Assembly: GCA_029261295.1 (NCBI GenBank)
Contig: JAJDBP010000032.1
Coordinates: 1-64,000, forward strand
Source: Nitrospirales bacterium
GTDB lineage: Bacteria > Nitrospirota > Nitrospiria > Nitrospirales > UBA8639
DNA: 64,000 bases
Direction: 5' to 3'
Shown piece after piece: positions 8,382 to 16,972 of the stretch (positions are counted from its first letter, which is position 1; the number at the start of each line of letters is the position of its first letter). Both the position numbers and the translations under genes were made by a program. The notes under the pieces are model-generated. The model was not told the DNA's origin. It ran no database searches and was given only the letters and a program-made list of their open reading frames with translations.

Positions 8382-8463
8382 GATGATTCTCTTTATGCTC
8401 CTCTCATCTGCTCTGGGATATTATAGACCGACTTCTCCCCGAATCAAAAGCTTCTCCCCGAAT

Positions 8464-9813
8464 TTAGAGACGAATTTGCTCGACACGACAGATTAATTCC
8501 CCTTCAGCTAGAGTCGCCTGAATTTCCTCTCCCAACATCGCATCTGTTGATTTTTTAAGTACTTTTCCCTTACGCAGTTCCTTCACGATGCCATACCCCC
8601 TGGCTAAGACTCCCAAAGGACTCAATTGATGCAGTTGAGAAATTGATAATTCTGCCTGATGCCGCCGAAGGGTGACGACATTGTGGATGCCTTGATCTAA
8701 TTGCCTTTGGAGTTCGGCCATCCGGTCTTGCTCTCGATGGATGGTCGTGCGGGGATTGGCTTCCCAAATCGCTGCTTGGCGCTGCAATAATAACAATTGG
8801 GCATTGCGACACCATTGCTTCACCTTTTGATACAGTTGCCGCTCGAGATCATCTACTCGCTGAATGAAGCCTCCGATAATCAAACGAGGTTCTGGCAATC
8901 GCTGACGACTTCGTTGCACTCTAACGGTGAATGTGGCCACAAGGCTCTTGAGAGCACGCTCTAACTGAATACGATGATGACGTACTTGTTCTTTGATTAT
9001 GGCTCCATCTGGAACCACAACTTCTGCGGCAGCAGAAGGAGTTGGGGCACGATAATCCGCGACAAAATCGGCTAACGTCACATCTGTTTCATGCCCAACC
9101 GCCGACACAATGGGAATGTGAGAAGCCGCAATGGCACGTACGACTTGCTCTTCATTAAATGACCACAAATCTTCTAACGATCCCCCACCCCGTCCAACGA
9201 TTAACACCTCAACTTTTTCTGATGAGGGGCTCCATTGATTAAACATTTGAATAGCGGCTGTAATTTGCCCAGCGGCCATCTCTCCTTGGACAGCCACAGG
9301 CGCCAAGAGGATACGAGCCAGAGGCCAGCGCCGATGCACAACCGTTACCACATCATGCAGTGCAGCGCCTATTGGTGACGTGACGACTCCAATCCGTTCA
9401 GGAAACGCTGGTAAGGCTTGCTTGCGAGATTCTTGGAATAAACCTTCAGCTTCTAGCTTGGATTTAAGTTGCTTGAAGGCTAATTGCAACTCCCCAATTC
9501 CTTTGGGCTCCACTGTTTCTAGCAGTAACTGATAGTCCCCACGAGGCTCGTACACGGTCACCCGCCCTAAGACTAGCACTTCGAGCCCATCTTGAAGAGC
9601 GAATTTCAGCTTTTGGGCCTGACTACGAAACAATACCGCTCGAATTTGACTACCTTGATCTTTTAACGTGAGATATTGATGTCCAGAAGATGGACAACGG
9701 AGATTTGAAATTTCTCCCTCAACCCACACTGCAGGGAATTGGTGTTCTAAATTCGACCGAATTTGCCTGGAGAGTTCTGAAACTGTCAGCAAAGGCGGGA
9801 AAAGATCGGGCAC
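8464..9813 (-). CDS. xseA: Exodeoxyribonuclease VII large subunit
   Basis: 449 residues, normal length. An N-terminal OB-fold (about 1-100; VWVEGEISNLR, SGHQYLTLKD) binds single-stranded DNA. The catalytic core holds GVVTSPIGAALHDV, VEVLIVGRGGGSLEDLW and AVGHETDVTLADFVAD. A long helical C-terminal region binds XseB subunits. Translation starts at GTG 9813, nine bases behind the ymdB stop, suggesting coupling. The complex acts in DNA repair and recombination. Confidence 0.95.
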   Translation of the reverse strand: MPDLFPPLLTVSELSRQIRSNLEHQFPAVWVEGEISNLRCPSSGHQYLTLKDQGSQIRAVLFRSQAQKLKFALQDGLEVLVLGRVTVYEPRGDYQLLLETVEPKGIGELQLAFKQLKSKLEAEGLFQESRKQALPAFPERIGVVTSPIGAALHDVVTVVHRRWPLARILLAPVAVQGEMAAGQITAAIQMFNQWSPSSEKVEVLIVGRGGGSLEDLWSFNEEQVVRAIAASHIPIVSAVGHETDVTLADFVADYRAPTPSAAAEVVVPDGAIIKEQVRHHRIQLERALKSLVATFTVRVQRSRQRLPEPRLIIGGFIQRVDDLERQLYQKVKQWCRNAQLLLLQRQAAIWEANPRTTIHREQDRMAELQRQLDQGIHNVVTLRRHQAELSISQLHQLSPLGVLARGYGIVKELRKGKVLKKSTDAMLGEEIQATLAEGELICRVEQIRL

Positions 9814-9822
9814 GGGAATGCG

Positions 9823-10602
9823 CTATTCAAAAATACGAAGGCGTGTTATTTTGTTAGTTTTTTTAGTCGTGGGATCAAACTCCACAACAGCACCACTTAA
9901 CACTGAGGGGCCAGTTGCAACCTCAAATCGTCGAGGTAATTGTGTCAGAAACTTCTGAATAACCAAATTGGGTTTCATCCCGATGACGGATTGGACCGGA
10001 CCCGTCATCCCCACATCAGTCAAATACCCGGTCCCCTGGGGTAAAATTTGCTCATCGGCCGTCTGCACATGAGTATGAGTGCCTAATACTGCCGACACTT
10101 TCCCATCTAAAAAATATCCCATGGCCATTTTTTCTGATGTGGTTTCTGCATGCATATCCACGAGAATATAGTCGGCTTGGTTTTCCAATTGAGATAATTC
10201 TCGTTCAGCTACTCGAAAGGGACAATCAACCATGGGCATAAATACTCTTCCCATCAATTGCACAACCCCTAAACGTTCACCCTGGACGGTTTCAATCACA
10301 CATGCCCCTTTTCCAGGGACACCATCAGGATAATTAGCCGGCCGAATGACTCGGGCCTCTTTTTGCACATATTCCATTGCTTCCCGCTTATCCCAAGCAT
10401 GATTTCCCAAGGTAATAGCAGAAAGACCTAGGTCGAAGAGTTCTTCTGCAATGTCAGGCGTTATCCCAAATCCCCCGGCCGCGTTTTCTCCATTTCCCAC
10501 GACCAAATCAACCTGATGATCTTCAATGGCCTTTGAGAGGTGCTTTAATAGTACTCGACGACCGGGTTCGCCCATAATATCCCCGATAAACAATACATTC
10601 AT
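9823..10602 (-). CDS. ymdB: YmdB-family metallophosphoesterase
   Basis: 259 residues of the TIGR00282 family. Metal ligands are visible as FIGDIMGEPG near the N terminus, GNGENAAGG, TLGNHAWDK, VDMHAETTSEK and LGTHTHVQT. In Bacillus the homologue hydrolyses 2',3'-cyclic nucleotides and is encoded beside RNase Y, as it is here (30-base gap to rny). This conserved pairing supports a link to RNA turnover. It is also closely linked to xseA downstream. Confidence 0.9.
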   Translation of the reverse strand: MNVLFIGDIMGEPGRRVLLKHLSKAIEDHQVDLVVGNGENAAGGFGITPDIAEELFDLGLSAITLGNHAWDKREAMEYVQKEARVIRPANYPDGVPGKGACVIETVQGERLGVVQLMGRVFMPMVDCPFRVAERELSQLENQADYILVDMHAETTSEKMAMGYFLDGKVSAVLGTHTHVQTADEQILPQGTGYLTDVGMTGPVQSVIGMKPNLVIQKFLTQLPRRFEVATGPSVLSGAVVEFDPTTKKTNKITRLRIFE

Positions 10603-10632
10603 AGGTTAGACAAATTCACTCCTCACCGAAAA

Positions 10633-12195
10633 TTATTTGGCAAATTCGATAAAACGGTTTTCCCGAATCACGGTAATTTTAATTTGGCCGGGATACGTCA
10701 ATTCTTGTTCAATTTTTTTTGCTAAATCTCGAGAAAGTGCAAAACTTTCAGTCTCACTCAGCTCTCCCTGCCTGATAATCACCCGCACTTCCCGACCTGC
10801 TTGAATGGCATATGCCTTATCTACACCTGAATACCCCGTAGCCAACGACTCTAATTTTTCTAAGCGTTTCACATAGGCTTCTAATGTTTCACGTCTTGCA
10901 CCAGGTCGCGCCGCTGAAAGGGCTTCGGCTGCTGCTACCAAGACTGATTCGGGACACAAAGGTTCTACCTGCTCATGATGAGCTGCAATGGCATTTACGA
11001 TGAGTTCAGACTCTCCCCATTTTTTCGCCATTTCAGCCCCCAACATCGCATGCGTACCTTCTTCTTCATGACTCACAACTTTTCCAATATCATGAAGCAA
11101 GGCGCCACGCTTTGCGAGCTTAACATCTAAACCCAACTCAGAAGCCATGATTCCACAAATGTAGGAAGCTTCACGGGCATGGTATAAATTATTTTGGCCA
11201 TAGCTGGTACGATATTTCAGCCGCCCTAATAATTTCACGATCTCTGGATGAAAATCTGAGAGCCCAACCTCAAAAATAACTTTCTCAGCCTCATCTCGCA
11301 TGAGTTTATCCACATCCCCTTTGACTTTTTCCACGACCTCTTCAATCCTGGTTGGATGGATACGGCCATCTTGCATCAAACGTTCTAAGGCAATTTTTGC
11401 CACTTCCCGACGCAAAGGGTCAAAGCCTGAGACGATGACGGCCTCTGGAGTTTCATCAATTATCAAATCAACTCCAGTCGCCGCTTCCAATGCCCGGATA
11501 TTCCGTCCTTCTCGGCCAATGATTCTTCCCTTCATCCCATCATTAGCAAGAGGCACGACGGAAATAGTGGCTTCATTGACATAGTCTCGAGTGATCCGTT
11601 GAATGGATCGAGTGACAATTTCACGGGCATCACGATCGGCTACTTCTTTTGTTTCATCTAATATCCGTTTAGTGAGAAGAGCGGCGTCTAACCTCGCCTC
11701 TGTTTCAATTTCACTCAATAATTGCCGCTTCGCTTCATCCTCTGTAATCCCTGCCACTTGCTCTAATGCGATCCGATGTTCCTTGATGGCCTGCTCGCAA
11801 GCTTCAGTCTGCTTAGCTAAGGTCTCCTCCTGTTTCTTAAGCGCTTGTTCCTTACGCCGCAGTTCCTCATCCCGCTTATCAAACTGACTCACCTTGCGTT
11901 CAAAAGCTTCTTCCCGCTGGCCCAACTTGCGATCTGCCGCATTAATTTCATTTCGCTTTTCTTTTTCCTTGGCCTGAAGCTCAGATTTCGCTTGAAATAA
12001 CAAATCTTTGGATTCGATCTTGGCTTCCTTGACCAAATTCTCCGCTTCTCGTTGGGCATTCTGGGTCATCTGCTGAATGTTATCCTCGGCCTCCGAACGT
12101 CGCTTCCCATCCAAATGTTGTTGCAGCATTTTGGACACACCAAACCCAACAACCAATCCAATTATCCCTGCCAGTATAGGTATTACCAAGTCCAT
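10633..12195 (-). CDS. rny: Ribonuclease Y
   Basis: 520 residues in the classic order: one N-terminal membrane helix (about 3-21), a long coiled coil rich in Lys/Glu (about 30-195), a KH RNA-binding domain (GRIIGREGRNIRALEAATG, about 210-275) and an HD phosphohydrolase domain (ALLHDIGKV around 368). It is a membrane-anchored endoribonuclease that starts mRNA decay. The ATG at 12195 lies after a long leader region with no gene on the same strand. It is transcribed ahead of ymdB and xseA. Confidence 0.96.
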   Translation of the reverse strand: MDLVIPILAGIIGLVVGFGVSKMLQQHLDGKRRSEAEDNIQQMTQNAQREAENLVKEAKIESKDLLFQAKSELQAKEKEKRNEINAADRKLGQREEAFERKVSQFDKRDEELRRKEQALKKQEETLAKQTEACEQAIKEHRIALEQVAGITEDEAKRQLLSEIETEARLDAALLTKRILDETKEVADRDAREIVTRSIQRITRDYVNEATISVVPLANDGMKGRIIGREGRNIRALEAATGVDLIIDETPEAVIVSGFDPLRREVAKIALERLMQDGRIHPTRIEEVVEKVKGDVDKLMRDEAEKVIFEVGLSDFHPEIVKLLGRLKYRTSYGQNNLYHAREASYICGIMASELGLDVKLAKRGALLHDIGKVVSHEEEGTHAMLGAEMAKKWGESELIVNAIAAHHEQVEPLCPESVLVAAAEALSAARPGARRETLEAYVKRLEKLESLATGYSGVDKAYAIQAGREVRVIIRQGELSETESFALSRDLAKKIEQELTYPGQIKITVIRENRFIEFAK

Positions 12196-12914
12196 TGTTT
12201 GACTCCTATTCGTTTCCTTTTGTCCTCAGCCCGAAAAAAAGCACTCCGCTTTTCTGAGCATCAAGACAAAATTGCTATATAGAGACTATGAAAACCCTAT
12301 TAGGGAAGAGAAGAAGGAAGGACTGGGAGAAACTGCCGAATCTCTCTATTAATCGAAGTAGAGTCGGCGAGAGGAAATTTGACGATATTGTAAACGAGAC
12401 GACGTACGTTTTAGAGCCCTATAGCGCAACATCACATGTTTAGGTAGCAACTTTCTATGATGCGATTCAAGGATCGGAATGGGCCTCAGATCTATATCAA
12501 ACCAAGGAATAATGGATTTTAGATCGAAAGACCAGTTATTCGCCTTGACTAGAGCCTCATAAAACTTTTGGGATTTCGATTTCCAAGAAAAGCTTCGATT
12601 TTCAGACAGTCGTTTCCAACATCGTTCAATTCCAATTCTCCAATAACCCACTATGACTAAAATTTTCATTGTCATGGCGGGGTTCCCTTTTCTTTCCCTT
12701 ACGAAGGGAATATTCCTTTCTTTCTTTGAAATTCAATAACTTACGAAGGTTAAATTATCAGAATTTGCCCTCGCAATTCAATAAAAAACGAAGAAGGGCT
12801 CCTGATCATTTTAGCACACAAACTCTCTTGACTAGAATAACTTGCGTGCAACCTTTTGTTTTGAAAGGAGATATCCTGTTTATACTGGGATAATGAGTCT
12901 GACCCAAGGAGGAA
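12196..12914. other. Leader region between zapA and rny
   Basis: About 700 bases with at most one doubtful small gene (12349-12675, minus). TTCCCTT-ACG-AAGGGAA forms a 7-bp hairpin near 12698-12714. In many bacteria 6S RNA lies behind zapA, but I could not see a convincing long bulged hairpin and do not call it. On the minus strand, GTGTGCTAAAATGATC near 12800-12820 offers a possible -10 element. Confidence 0.4.
12349..12675 (-). CDS. Hypothetical basic protein, doubtful
   Basis: An open frame of 108 codons in AT-rich sequence, with ordinary codon use and a G-rich GGGAACC stretch before the ATG. The product is basic and rich in Arg, Lys, Ser and Trp, with no signal peptide or motif that I recognise. 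An internal ATG at 12669 would also work. It could equally be a chance frame in the leader of rny. Confidence 0.3.
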   Translation of the reverse strand: MTMKILVIVGYWRIGIERCWKRLSENRSFSWKSKSQKFYEALVKANNWSFDLKSIIPWFDIDLRPIPILESHHRKLLPKHVMLRYRALKRTSSRLQYRQISSRRLYFD

Positions 12915-13208
12915 TTAGGATGGCCGGGATTCTAAATGCTCGTCAATGGCTTCTACTAAAAGCTCTGCTCTGCGCTCCATCTCGCTTTCGCCAGAATCTT
13001 TATGACGTTGTTGGCGAAAGAGCTGATCGGTCACATTAATAGCAGTCAAAATGGCAAGTTTGGTAGGGGTACTCGTGCGAGTTTGCTTGGCAAGTGTGCG
13101 CATGTGCTCATCAACATACTCGGCCAATTCATGAAAGTAGGCCTCTTCTCCCTCGCCTTGAAGAGAGAATCGATGACCAAAGACTTCAATTTCAATGGTC
13201 TTTGCCAT
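12915..13208 (-). CDS. zapA: Cell division protein ZapA
   Basis: 97 residues, normal size. The ZapA pattern is clear: TIEIEVFGHRFSLQGEGEE, YVDEHMRTLAKQT, then a helical coiled-coil tail with KLAILTAINVTDQLF. ZapA bundles FtsZ filaments at the division septum. GGAACGGAG lies directly before the ATG. It follows a small coiled-coil gene by 15 bases, forming a zapB-like/zapA pair. Confidence 0.92.
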   Translation of the reverse strand: MAKTIEIEVFGHRFSLQGEGEEAYFHELAEYVDEHMRTLAKQTRTSTPTKLAILTAINVTDQLFRQQRHKDSGESEMERRAELLVEAIDEHLESRPS

Positions 13209-13223
13209 GGCTCCGTTCCGTCT

Positions 13224-13457
13224 TTACTCGTTCGAACGGTCTAAAAACTCAAGTTCGTCGAGTACTTTTTCAATTTTTGTACGAATGGTGCTTCGCTCGT
13301 CTTCCCAACCTTCCGACATATCTTGCTGTTTTGCCAGACGCTCACGAGCAGAGTCGAGCTCTTGTTCAAGTTGGGTTTTATTTTGCCGTAACTCCACGAC
13401 TAAATCGAGCAACTTTCGAACTCGAACTTCCAGTTTTTCCATTTTTTCAACACTCAC
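13224..13457 (-). CDS. ZapB-like coiled-coil cell division protein
   Basis: 77 residues that are almost wholly heptad-repeat helix (KLEVRVRKLLDLVVELRQNK, then LEQELDSARERLAKQ). It starts at GTG 13457 with AGGAGG six bases upstream. Small coiled-coil proteins immediately before zapA are commonly ZapB-like partners that connect ZapA to the division site. The name rests on size, coiled coil and position rather than a specific motif. Confidence 0.75.
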   Translation of the reverse strand: MSVEKMEKLEVRVRKLLDLVVELRQNKTQLEQELDSARERLAKQQDMSEGWEDERSTIRTKIEKVLDELEFLDRSNE

Positions 13458-13504
13458 GGATTCCTCCTTCCTTATTGGCTCAAACGAGCCGGACTATAGT
13501 TCGT

Positions 13505-15760
13505 TCAGCAAAACCTGTCAAGAGAAATTGGGGGACAGGTTTGGCCAAATAACGTCCGGTAAATTCGGTAACTTCCGACCACTCGTTTTACATATCCGCG
13601 GGTTTCTCGGTAGCCAATTAATTCAACAAATTCATCAGATGGACGGTGCCCATGTTTTGATAGCCACCGCTGAACGGGCGTAGGCCCCGCATTATATGCC
13701 GCCACGGCATAAATTATATTTCCCTGAAACTCATTGATCAATTGCCCTAAATAATGTGTCCCTAAATGAATATTATAAGGAGGTTGATAGAGCTGGGCCC
13801 GGGCAAACCCGGAACCGGAAAGATGTAATTGTCGGGCCATGCGTTTTGCTGTGGCTGGCATAAGTTGCATAAGACCAATGGCGCCTACAGGAGAGACAAC
13901 TCGGGCACTATAGAGGCTTTCTTCCCGAATGAGCCCTGAAACCAAAAATGGATCCACATGCTGGGGAACAACAGATTGAATAATGCTTTGATAACCCATA
14001 GGGAACGCTCCGGCCCAAGCCGGCGATGATGGCGCCAAGGTCCCTGTTCTGACAGTTTTTCCATAATGGCGAATGGCTAAACGAATCCCAATGTCATAAG
14101 CCCCCATCTCACCAGCCAATGTCACCAAATGAGGGAACATTTGGATGTTTGAGCCGTGCCGGGAATAGATATTCGTAAGCTCTTTTATGGCCTCTTTGGT
14201 TAATTGTAGCTCTTGTAAAACTTGGAGTTGCTTGAAATGGACATCTTGTTGAAGTTGTACAGGAATCGCTCTTTTCTGAGAGCCAGTTGAACCCAAGCCC
14301 ACCCATGTTCGGGCCTTCACGGCTATCGTACCAAGCTTCGATTGAGCTAATTGTCCATAGTAGGTCAGTGGGTATTCTTGGCTTAATTGCTCGAAATGTT
14401 GACGAGCCAAGGCACTCTGCCCCAGATGCTCTTCTGAACGAGCGAGCCAATACTGGGCCTGCGTCAAAGAATGCATGGAGGAAACCGACGTCAGCTTTTT
14501 GGTTTGGTGAATGATCTGCTGAAAAATCGTGATAGCTTCGGCAAATTGCTCGTGTTGATACTGGATCCAACCAACCTTCCACAGCGCCCCAACTTTCCGG
14601 GAAAATTTCTGAGCAACCTGGGCGGCCTTCTCATAGGCCTTCACCGCATCTGACCATTGTTCATGATCGGCTAACCAGATCCCATAAAATGTATACAACT
14701 GGGCTTGTTGGTCTCCAGTGAGCCGATCGGCAGGCAAGGTCTTCACCAATTCACTTAAGGCGTCCCCTTTACCATGTCGCAAAAACGTTCGTCCTAACCA
14801 AACCCAGGAATCATCCTGTCGGGAAGAAGGAAATTGGGTAAGACTCTGCAATACCTTTTCGGCCTGATCATATTGTTTCAACCGAACCCAGGCCTTGGCT
14901 AAAGTGAATTGAGATTGGAAATAGTGGGGAGTATTTTTGGAAGCACTCAGAACTCTTTGAAATTCTTTGATGGCCCTTTTCATGGCGCCACCCCGGTACA
15001 GAGACATTGCCCGCTGAAATCGCTCTCCAATTGTTGGCTCGAAACCTTCTGCTTTCTCCCGCTTTAACCATTGTTCAGCCTGAAGGCTTTCTTCAGAGAA
15101 CGGAAACCGCCACCATAATTCTCGGAAAATCTCTATTCTTTTTTTCTCTTGTCCAAGCAGTCCAGCGCAGACTCCAATTTGATACTTGGCGTTGGCCCCT
15201 TTGTCATGTTTGGGGCTCACCCTTAAGGCTTGTAACAAAACGGATCGAACAGCTTGGCAATCACCAATTTCAGAAAATATTGCACCACCGGCATAAAGCA
15301 CATCCGCTCGGACCCTTGAGTCCTGATGACTATCAGTAAAGATATGAATCACTTTCCCTGCTTCTTCCCACAATTCAGCCTTTACATAGGCATCAAGTAA
15401 CCAATGATTAATGTAATCATCTAAAAGAGGAAATTCGGTTAGTGAAATGCGTAATAAAGGAATGGCTTTTAGGGGATCCACTTTCCGAAGTGCACGAGCA
15501 TAGCGAAGCCTGGCGCGGTTGGCCCACGGCGTTTGGCCAAAAGTGGTAGATAACTGATGAACTAATTGCTCAGACTTGACCGAAGCGGTAGAACGAGAAT
15601 CAATCCGCTCAAGCTCAACAAGTAATTCGACAAAGCATTTTTCTGGGCTCTGACAAGAGACAGGCGTCGGATTAAGTGAAGCAACATGGGAGGGCATGAA
15701 AAACAGACTTCCAAATAGAAGCACTCCACTCCCCCATTGTCGAAGTCGCATTTTCACCAT
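13505..15760 (-). CDS. Soluble lytic murein transglycosylase (Slt70-like)
   Basis: About 751 residues. A signal peptide (MVKMRLRQWGSGVLLFGSLF to about residue 28) is followed by a long helical superhelix with many TPR/SLT repeats. A C-terminal lysozyme-like domain carries the catalytic glutamate in LIREESLYSARV (about residue 613), with GAIGLMQLMPATA and YNIHLGTHYLGQL, AVAAYNAGP as the other family motifs. It cleaves the MurNAc-GlcNAc bond to 1,6-anhydro products in the periplasm. I prefer the ATG at 15760 over a TTG six codons upstream because it starts the signal peptide. The gene lies upstream of the division pair on the same strand. Confidence 0.9.
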   Translation of the reverse strand: MVKMRLRQWGSGVLLFGSLFFMPSHVASLNPTPVSCQSPEKCFVELLVELERIDSRSTASVKSEQLVHQLSTTFGQTPWANRARLRYARALRKVDPLKAIPLLRISLTEFPLLDDYINHWLLDAYVKAELWEEAGKVIHIFTDSHQDSRVRADVLYAGGAIFSEIGDCQAVRSVLLQALRVSPKHDKGANAKYQIGVCAGLLGQEKKRIEIFRELWWRFPFSEESLQAEQWLKREKAEGFEPTIGERFQRAMSLYRGGAMKRAIKEFQRVLSASKNTPHYFQSQFTLAKAWVRLKQYDQAEKVLQSLTQFPSSRQDDSWVWLGRTFLRHGKGDALSELVKTLPADRLTGDQQAQLYTFYGIWLADHEQWSDAVKAYEKAAQVAQKFSRKVGALWKVGWIQYQHEQFAEAITIFQQIIHQTKKLTSVSSMHSLTQAQYWLARSEEHLGQSALARQHFEQLSQEYPLTYYGQLAQSKLGTIAVKARTWVGLGSTGSQKRAIPVQLQQDVHFKQLQVLQELQLTKEAIKELTNIYSRHGSNIQMFPHLVTLAGEMGAYDIGIRLAIRHYGKTVRTGTLAPSSPAWAGAFPMGYQSIIQSVVPQHVDPFLVSGLIREESLYSARVVSPVGAIGLMQLMPATAKRMARQLHLSGSGFARAQLYQPPYNIHLGTHYLGQLINEFQGNIIYAVAAYNAGPTPVQRWLSKHGHRPSDEFVELIGYRETRGYVKRVVGSYRIYRTLFGQTCPPISLDRFC

Positions 15761-16017
15761 CGCTTGTATTGGTGACAAAATTCGTTAATTTTTAAGGTTA
15801 AATCGTGTTAGTACCAATCAACACTGAAGCAACCTATTTTAAGAATCCTACAAGCTTCCTACAGATATGCCAACTGCAAGACATCCATTCCCTTTGTCTG
15901 GATTGAATCTTGAAGGAAATACGTGATTGATTGAAGGACAAAAGGGGCTAGTGGAACCCCTGAGGGGAAATGCAGAAAACTACCTGACGAAAAACCATTC
16001 GCTCTACATTACTTGCT

Positions 16018-16740
16018 TTATAACGAAAAAGGGGAAATCTCTCGCAACCATTTTTGCCAACATGGAAGGTCGTCCCATAACCCTAATTGTAGTAAATAGG
16101 CCTCACCTTCCCATCCAACGACTCCATCACCGTCTTGGGGCATCCCTCCCCCTTCGAGCACATTGGAAATATACACCGCAGTCAAAGGACAAAAACCAGT
16201 ATAAGGAGCCTGAAACGGTCGGTCGTGAAAAGTCACAATATCCAACAATTCTTGTGCTACTCCCCAACGTGCCAAAAACTTGGCTCCGCTTTCGGCATGC
16301 GTGGTTCCTAACAAGTTTTTTTCTAAGGTGCTGAGCTCTTGCCCACGACATTGCGCGAGTTCAACAACAGCCATAAACACCTGTGGTTGATGGGTCAAAA
16401 AAATTAGCATCCCAATATCATGCAACAAACCACCGACAAACGCTTGCCAGGCCAAATATCCTCCGACCTGCTGATGATGTGCAATTAATGCAGCGAGATA
16501 TCCAGTCCGTACACTATGTCGCCAAAGAGCTTGTAAAGAAGAGGGTGCCATTCCAAATCCCTCAGACAGAGTGAATACCTCCACACCAATACTCAACCCA
16601 TGTTCGTAGTGCGGGGGCATCGCTCCTAACTTCGATGTTAATGCGTTGAAAAATTTCTCAAGATCTCCGGTATCAATGACTGATAGTCCCTCTGCCCTAG
16701 AATCTTTGATCATTTCTTCACCGCTAGACGAAAAAGGCAT
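16018..16740 (-). CDS. HDOD-domain signalling protein
   Basis: 240 residues. The central region matches HDOD/HD-like domains: LWRHSVRTGYLAALIAHHQQ, FVGGLLHDIGMLIF, HAESGAKFLARWGVAQELLDI and VTFHDRP. An HD pair is kept (LLHDIG), unlike many HDOD proteins, so residual metal binding is possible. The N-terminal 50 residues lack the usual complete HDOD start. HDOD proteins act in bacterial signalling, often with kinases, and this one is next to a large kinase cluster on the same strand. The exact role is unknown. Confidence 0.8.
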   Translation of the reverse strand: MPFSSSGEEMIKDSRAEGLSVIDTGDLEKFFNALTSKLGAMPPHYEHGLSIGVEVFTLSEGFGMAPSSLQALWRHSVRTGYLAALIAHHQQVGGYLAWQAFVGGLLHDIGMLIFLTHQPQVFMAVVELAQCRGQELSTLEKNLLGTTHAESGAKFLARWGVAQELLDIVTFHDRPFQAPYTGFCPLTAVYISNVLEGGGMPQDGDGVVGWEGEAYLLQLGLWDDLPCWQKWLREISPFSL

Positions 16741-16972
16741 ATAATGGCCACATCCCGAATTATTGAGTGACGAATTCGTCCGTAATTTATTACAAAAAGT
16801 CCCTCAGAAAGACGCCTTATGATCTCTTCGGTTACTCAAAATGGCCTCTTAAGAATTGAACGAAGATCAAGACATAAATACGGGGAACCACCACAAAATT
16901 CAGTAAAGAAATACACAACCCCGTGTTGAAAAAATGTAGGAGAATGCGGCTGGATTCGTAAAAGAAAAAGAC

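Noticed and set aside
12196-12914. Possible 6S RNA near zapA
   Set aside because: Position fits what is seen in proteobacteria, but I could not find the long bulged hairpin, so I do not call it.
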